Position numbers and translations under genes: made by a program. A stretch of DNA of 9,379 nt, from contig JBIKUE010000156.1 in the NCBI GenBank assembly GCA_044347755.1, forward strand, positions 1 to 9,379, in the 5' to 3' direction. Below are positions 6,662 through 9,379 of the stretch, piece by piece (within the stretch, counting starts at the first letter, position 1; the number at the start of each line of letters is the position of its first letter). Below the pieces are notes generated by a model. It ran no database searches. It saw only the letters and a program-made list of their open reading frames with translations, and was not told where the DNA came from. Origin of the DNA: M3007 sp044347755 (GTDB lineage Bacteria; Bacteroidota; Bacteroidia; Chitinophagales; Saprospiraceae).

Positions 6662-7399
6662 ATGACCGTTGAATTCAGTTATCTGTTTGGCGTATTGTTG
6701 TTGCTGATGGCCTTTTTGTATGCTTCCGTGGGCCATGGCGGCGCCAGCGGCTATTTAGCCCTCATGGCCTTATTTGGCTTTGCACCGGAAGTGATGCGCC
6801 CCACGGCACTGGTGCTAAACATTTTTGTGGCAAGCATTGCGTTTCTTACGTATTTCCGGGGCGGATACTTTTCCTGGAAACTGTTTTGGCCATTTGCCAT
6901 TGCGGCCGTTCCTGCGGCTTATCTGGGCGGACTACTTTCTGTTCCTGTTACTATTTATAAACAACTATTGGGACTGCTGCTGCTTTTCCCGGCTATTCGG
7001 TTTTTATGGCCAACGGAAACGCTCCAGCAAGCAAACAGGCCGCTTTTCCCGCCCGCAGCGCTGTTGATCGGAGCCATTATCGGGTTGCTTTCCGGAATGA
7101 TTGGCATAGGGGGCGGTATCATTTTATCCCCTCTGCTCCTGTTGCTGGGCTGGGCAACGGTGAAACAATCCGCAGCCATTAGTGCGCTGTTCATTGTGGT
7201 TAACTCCATAGCCGGACTCGCTGGCCAACTTCAGCATGGTGTAGATTTTACCGCAGACATGGCGGTCATGGTGGGCATTGCCGTGCTGGGCGGATTCATT
7301 GGATCGTGGGCCGGGGCCTTTAAATTTCCACAAAAGGCATTGAAAATCAGCTTGTCGGTGGTGCTGTTGATTGCAGCGGTGAAGTTGTTGTTTACTTGA
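6662..7399 (+). CDS. TauE/SafE (TSUP) family membrane permease
   Basis: The 245-residue protein is almost wholly hydrophobic, with about eight predicted membrane helices in two related halves, the normal TSUP design. The family's Gly-rich motif occurs in each half: ASVGHGGASG at 21-30, and SGMIGIGGGI ending at residue 153 and followed by LSPLLLLLGW. Relatives export sulfite, sulfoacetate or other small organic or sulfur anions; the substrate here cannot be read. Its ATG follows the moeA stop by one base (CTGATATG), which suggests coupling by reinitiating ribosomes and ties it to the molybdenum cofactor cluster. Moving molybdate, or sulfur needed for the dithiolene, is an attractive guess without direct support. 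The gene ends convergent to the ATPase gene. Confidence 0.92.
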   Translation: MTVEFSYLFGVLLLLMAFLYASVGHGGASGYLALMALFGFAPEVMRPTALVLNIFVASIAFLTYFRGGYFSWKLFWPFAIAAVPAAYLGGLLSVPVTIYKQLLGLLLLFPAIRFLWPTETLQQANRPLFPPAALLIGAIIGLLSGMIGIGGGIILSPLLLLLGWATVKQSAAISALFIVVNSIAGLAGQLQHGVDFTADMAVMVGIAVLGGFIGSWAGAFKFPQKALKISLSVVLLIAAVKLLFT

Positions 7400-7572
7400 G
7401 GGGGGCATTTGATTTTGTAAAAAAGTTTTTTACTTCGATAAGATTTGTAATATCCATATTTTTGAGCGACTTAGTGTTCAACTTTGAATTTGCATTGTTT
7501 TTTAAATACTCGATGACTGTTTTCCTGTCAGAGCAAATTCAATGCTTCAAGAGTTTTTTTCATTACATGCCC
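7400..7572 (+). other. Intergenic region after the TSUP gene, with inverted repeats and a T run
   Basis: Two structures stand out. GTAAAAAA (7417-7424) and TTTTTTAC (7426-7433) form a palindrome around a single G. TTGAATTTGC (7484-7493) pairs exactly with GCAAATTCAA (7533-7542), with TGAC/GTCA (7514-7517, 7527-7530) nested in the loop. A run of seven T follows at 7554-7560. Together these could end transcription of moeA-TSUP on the plus strand, but the large loop and the distance to the T run make this a weak terminator. No protein-coding character is seen. Confidence 0.45.
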
Positions 7573-7606
7573 AAACAAAAAAGGCCTCCCATCTCTGGAA
7601 GGCCTT
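7573..7606 (-). terminator. Intrinsic terminator-like hairpin with T-rich tail, downstream of the ATPase gene
   Basis: Read on the minus strand, the arms AAGGCCTTCC and GGGAGGCCTT (7581-7606) form a GC-rich stem with one mismatch and a short loop, followed by TTTTTTGTTT. This is the classical intrinsic terminator shape and lies about 160 bp past the stop of the minus-strand ATPase gene. The whole 59-nt stretch 7573-7631 is repeated exactly at 9321-9379. Confidence 0.7.
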
Positions 7607-7649
7607 GTGGGCACAGTCCCGAGAACTCGGGACGAACCTCCGACTTTCC
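7607..7649 (-). repeat. 43-nt conserved box with 18-nt palindrome, copy 1
   Basis: This box begins GTGGGCACA on the plus strand and ends CGACTTTCC. At its centre is the perfect palindrome GTCCCGAGAACTCGGGAC (7616-7633). The identical 43 nt occur at 9255-9297, and the first 25 nt again at 9355-9379. On the minus strand it precedes a terminator hairpin. That strand reads GGAGGTTCG followed by a GTGCCCAC-like end, faintly like a tRNA T arm and acceptor, but no rest of a tRNA is present. Confidence 0.85.
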
Positions 7650-7731
7650 GCCCCACATGGTGTTCCCTCTTAAACCCATCGCAATTAGCCAATAATTAAT
7701 GCCCCCGCCGCGCCTGGGTCATCGAGACCTA

Positions 7732-7771
7732 CACTCCTTCGGGGTGAGATTTGACAACTTTAAATCAAATC
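7732..7771 (-). repeat. Two small hairpins at the 3' end of the ATPase gene
   Basis: GATTTGA (7748-7754) and TCAAATC (7765-7771) are perfect inverted repeats; the second overlaps the TGA stop codon (7767-7765). Next to them CACTCC (7732-7737) and GGGGTG (7741-7746) form a short hairpin with a TTC loop and one G-T pair. On the minus strand that pair becomes an A-C mismatch. They may protect the 3' end of the mRNA; neither has a T tract. Confidence 0.55.
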
Positions 7772-8919
7772 TTCCCGGCTTCGCGCCATGGAATTACCTG
7801 AAGGCCGCTGCTTCTGCTTTGGGTTTCGTCACCACCATAGACTACTGTACCACCTGATTGTTCGCTTAATTTTTCCCAATAGTGCAAGCCTTTAAAAAAA
7901 GTGTCAGAGATGGTTTGGCTGGATTTTATTTCCACTGCCTTTTGTAGAATTCCCTTATCTACAATTACGTCCACTTCATTTCCTGTGCTGTCGCGCCAAT
8001 GAAAAAGGTTGGAGCGTTCACCCTGGTTGAGCCGTGCTTTGAGCATTTCAACTACTACCAGGTTTTCAAAAAGCGCTCCCCGGAATGGGTGCAAGCGCAA
8101 GTCTTCTGGCCGGCGGATTCCAAGCAAGTAACAAGCCAAGCCCGTGTCGTAAAAGTAAAGTTTGGGTGATTTTACGATCCGTTTGTTGAAATTCTGAAAC
8201 CAAGGCGGCAACAGAAACACAATATAACTAGCCTGTAAGATGCTCAACCAAGCCTCCACCGTTTTATCGGACACCCCTGCTTCGAGCGCGATATTTTGCC
8301 GATTGAGCAATTGGCCAACGCGACCTGCGCAGAGGGCAATTGTTTTTTCGAAGGGAGCAAGATTTTCGAGGTTGCGGATAGTCCGCACATCCCGCTCAAC
8401 ATACGTGCGGAGGTAAGCAGGAAACCAATTGGCAGCAGGAATACCATCGGCCCAAAGGGCTGGATATCCGCCCTGAAAAATGCAGGTGTCAACATCGTCC
8501 AATGCCTTATCCAGGGGCTTCAACTCGGCCAGCGACAAAGGCAGCAAATCCAAATATGCCACGCGACCCGCCAGTGATTGGGCCAGGCTTTGTACCAACA
8601 AAAAATTGTTGGAACCTGTGAGCACAAACTTACCCCGGCGCGGATCTTCATCCAGAATTTGTTGGAGGTAGGACAGTATTTCAGGAGTCCTTTGGATTTC
8701 GTCAAGAATCGCTCCGTTAGGGAATTGCTTTAGAAAACCTCTGGGATCCTCCAAAGCAAAGCGGCGAGCATCAGGGTTTTCGAGCGAGACGTAGGGCTTT
8801 TCAGGAAAGGCAGCACGAGAAAGCGTGGTTTTCCCACTTTGCCTGGGCCCTAAAATGGCTACGGATTTGAACTGCTGAGCCAGTTCTTGTACTTTTTCAA
8901 AAGATTGTCGTGCGATCAT
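7765..8919 (-). CDS. AAA_14 / DUF4143 ATPase
   Basis: The 384-residue protein has the two-domain design of this large prokaryotic family. The N-terminal P-loop ATPase has Walker A GPRQSGKT (24-31), Walker B AILDE (70-74) and the sensor-like LTGSNN (100-105). The C-terminal DUF4143 region includes a helix-turn-helix-like stretch (NRQNIALEAGVSDKTVEAWL) and FRGALFENLVVVEML. It ends with a D317...E330-I-K332 arrangement (GNEVDVIVD, AVEIKSS), like the PD-(D/E)xK nuclease core. The biological role of the family is not settled, and I assign none. The ATG at 8919 gives a normal start (MIARQSFEKV) and lies at the edge of a long palindrome with a promoter box. The gene stands alone, convergent to the molybdenum genes, and is flanked by copies of a modular repeat. 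Such genes are often patchily distributed, which would fit gain by transfer. Confidence 0.93.
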   Translation of the reverse strand: MIARQSFEKVQELAQQFKSVAILGPRQSGKTTLSRAAFPEKPYVSLENPDARRFALEDPRGFLKQFPNGAILDEIQRTPEILSYLQQILDEDPRRGKFVLTGSNNFLLVQSLAQSLAGRVAYLDLLPLSLAELKPLDKALDDVDTCIFQGGYPALWADGIPAANWFPAYLRTYVERDVRTIRNLENLAPFEKTIALCAGRVGQLLNRQNIALEAGVSDKTVEAWLSILQASYIVFLLPPWFQNFNKRIVKSPKLYFYDTGLACYLLGIRRPEDLRLHPFRGALFENLVVVEMLKARLNQGERSNLFHWRDSTGNEVDVIVDKGILQKAVEIKSSQTISDTFFKGLHYWEKLSEQSGGTVVYGGDETQSRSSGLQVIPWREAGKI

Positions 8920-8963
8920 ATCTTTGTAAATTCGAATTCACAATTCGGATTTGCAAAGATATG
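8917..8963 (-). promoter_or_regulatory. Near-perfect 22-bp inverted repeat carrying the ATPase promoter box
   Basis: Positions 8917-8938 and 8942-8963 are reverse complements with only two mismatches, around a 3-nt centre (CAC). The left arm's first three bases are the complement of the ATPase ATG. On the minus strand, TATCTTTG at 8961-8954 is an exact TAnnTTTG box about 35 nt upstream of the start codon. By symmetry the same box lies on the plus strand at 8919-8926, directed rightward. The centre contains AATT-rich CGAATT/AATTCG. A dimeric repressor site overlapping the promoter, possibly for autoregulation, is plausible. No clear -33 box was found. Confidence 0.65.
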
Positions 8964-9101
8964 GGATTTACATTCAAGATTGCTGGGCAGAAACCTTATC
9001 TTTTTGTGTATCATAACTCAGCGGATTAAAAGTGAAATAGTGGTGAACCAATTTAGTTTCTGAAAAACAAGCGGCTGCATTTATCGCCCACCTTTCTCAT
9101 T
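8964..9101. other. Intergenic region upstream of the ATPase gene, no gene seen
   Basis: I find no coding frame with protein-like composition and no strong repeat here. On the plus strand, a TATCTTTTTG string near 8998-9007 resembles a promoter box with extra T. The region links the promoter palindrome to the terminator cluster that starts near 9102. Confidence 0.4.
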
Positions 9102-9156
9102 ACATACAGAAACAAAAAACATGAGTCATCCCCAATTTTTCAGGGCTACTCCTGTT
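9102..9156 (-). terminator. Terminator-like hairpin with T-rich tail (diverged type-B hairpin)
   Basis: On the minus strand, an imperfect stem forms between 9143-9156 and 9118-9133 and is followed by TTTTTTGTTTCTGTATGT (complement of 9102-9119). The 18-nt tail is repeated exactly at 9313-9330, where it follows a different hairpin. Two mismatches and a bulge weaken the stem. It would stop transcription arriving from the right before the ATPase promoter. Confidence 0.5.
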
Positions 9157-9179
9157 TATATGATCTAAATCGTATACAG

Positions 9180-9198
9180 GACCTCGGCAGAGGTCTGC
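9180..9198. repeat. Short perfect hairpin GACCTC-GGCA-GAGGTC
   Basis: GACCTC (9180-9185) and GAGGTC (9190-9195) pair perfectly around a 4-nt loop; an overlapping GCAGA/TCTGC pairing (9187-9198) is an alternative. It lies between the first two terminator-like hairpins. No role can be assigned. Confidence 0.5.
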
Positions 9199-9212
9199 GG
9201 CACAAAGCCATA

Positions 9213-9254
9213 AACGAAACATGAGCCACCCCCAAATTCGGGATGACTTATGTT
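9213..9254 (-). terminator. Type-B terminator-like hairpin next to the conserved box
   Basis: On the minus strand, 9240-9254 pairs with 9218-9232 in a 15-bp stem with one mismatch and two G-U pairs, a 7-nt loop and a T-rich tail (TTTCGTTT). The plus strand would have two C-A mismatches instead, so the fold favours minus-strand RNA. It directly adjoins the 43-nt box at 9255. Confidence 0.55.
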
Positions 9255-9297
9255 GTGGGCACAGTCCCGAGAACTCGGGACGAACCTCCGACTTTCC
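9255..9297 (-). repeat. 43-nt conserved box, copy 2
   Basis: Identical over 43 nt to 7607-7649. Here it joins a different hairpin (type B, 9218-9254) on its left. On its right, TCCCGA (9295-9300) and TCGGGA (9308-9313) form a further small hairpin around TATAAAA. Four alternating TCCCGA/TCGGGA words thus lie within 49 bp (9265, 9275, 9295, 9308). Confidence 0.85.
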
Positions 9298-9312
9298 CGA
9301 TATAAAATCGGG

Positions 9313-9354
9313 ACATACAGAAACAAAAAAGGCCTCCCATCTCTGGAAGGCCTT
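9313..9354 (-). terminator. Intrinsic terminator-like hairpin with T-rich tail, second copy of the GGCCT type
   Basis: The hairpin (9329-9354) and its minus-strand T tail (complement of 9313-9330) match those at 7573-7606. They repeat, in tandem with the preceding module, about 100 bp after the box at 9255. Transcription coming from beyond the right edge on the minus strand would meet this hairpin first, then those at 9213-9254 and 9102-9156. Confidence 0.65.
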
Positions 9355-9379
9355 GTGGGCACAGTCCCGAGAACTCGGG
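9355..9379 (-). repeat. 43-nt conserved box, copy 3, cut by the window edge
   Basis: The first 25 nt of the box seen at 7607 and 9255 are present without change before the window ends. The array may continue to the right. Confidence 0.75.

Noticed and set aside
7563..7658. A 31-codon minus-strand frame starting ATGTGGGGC through the 43-nt box and hairpin
   Set aside because: The repeat is open in several frames because it is GC-rich and low in stops. The frame is not preserved at the second box, where the upstream sequence changes. Such repeats commonly yield spurious hypothetical proteins.
7650..7690. Cobalamin-riboswitch-like AGAGGGAA string on the minus strand
   Set aside because: The following conserved box of that riboswitch is absent, and the neighbouring gene has no link to cobalamin.
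7396..7695. Plus-strand open frame of 99 codons after the TSUP gene
   Set aside because: It overlaps the TSUP stop and reads into the hairpin and 43-nt box; no domain character.
7607..7740. Possible tRNA or tRNA remnant on the minus strand (GGAGGTTCG and GTGCCCAC-like ends)
   Set aside because: The T-arm position is taken by an 18-nt palindrome, and no D arm, anticodon arm or matching acceptor strand can be placed.
9165..9362. Minus-strand open frame of 65 codons across the repeat cluster
   Set aside because: It consists mostly of hairpins and repeat modules, and its composition is unlike a protein.

Overview
The window reads as a chromosomal stretch of a Bacteroidota bacterium, probably an environmental, Saprospiria- or Chitinophagia-like lineage; that finer placement is inference. 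The evidence is a secreted protein with a type A C-terminal sorting domain of the type IX secretion system, a DUF4369/DUF5106 thioredoxin-like protein, TAnnTTTG promoter boxes, weak Shine-Dalgarno sites, and intergenic gaps filled with short degenerate tandem repeats and long hairpins.

Layout from left to right. Positions 1-47 hold the first codons of a probable IS transposase leaving the left edge on the minus strand, with its start codon inside a long inverted repeat (24-95). A second large inverted repeat (228-338) lies just past the 3' end of a T9SS-secreted protein gene (345-1841, minus). Then come a GNAT acetyltransferase (1913-2392, minus), a gap with a perfect 24-bp hairpin and an 8-nt tandem repeat, and an envelope thioredoxin-like protein (2541-3989, minus).

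A divergent intergenic region leads to a plus-strand molybdenum cofactor cluster. moaA (4265-5245) makes the first intermediate of the pathway, moeA (5476-6660) inserts molybdate at the last step, and a TauE/SafE (TSUP) permease (6662-7399) begins one base after the moeA stop. The 230-bp gap between moaA and moeA holds two unrelated tandem repeats with periods of 7 and about 9 nt. The other Moco genes (moaC, moaD, moaE, mogA, moeB) are not in the window.

The right part holds a minus-strand AAA_14/DUF4143 ATPase (7765-8919). Its start codon sits at the edge of a near-perfect 22-bp inverted repeat that carries a consensus promoter box on each strand. On both sides lies a modular repeat made of a T-rich tail, an exchangeable terminator-like hairpin and a conserved 43-nt box with an 18-nt palindrome. 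One copy is downstream of the gene; a tandem cluster is upstream and runs off the right edge. Read on the minus strand, these modules look like intrinsic terminators that insulate the ATPase gene. This modular repeat and the promoter palindrome are the least explained features. I see no rRNA, intact tRNA, CRISPR array or complete defence system.
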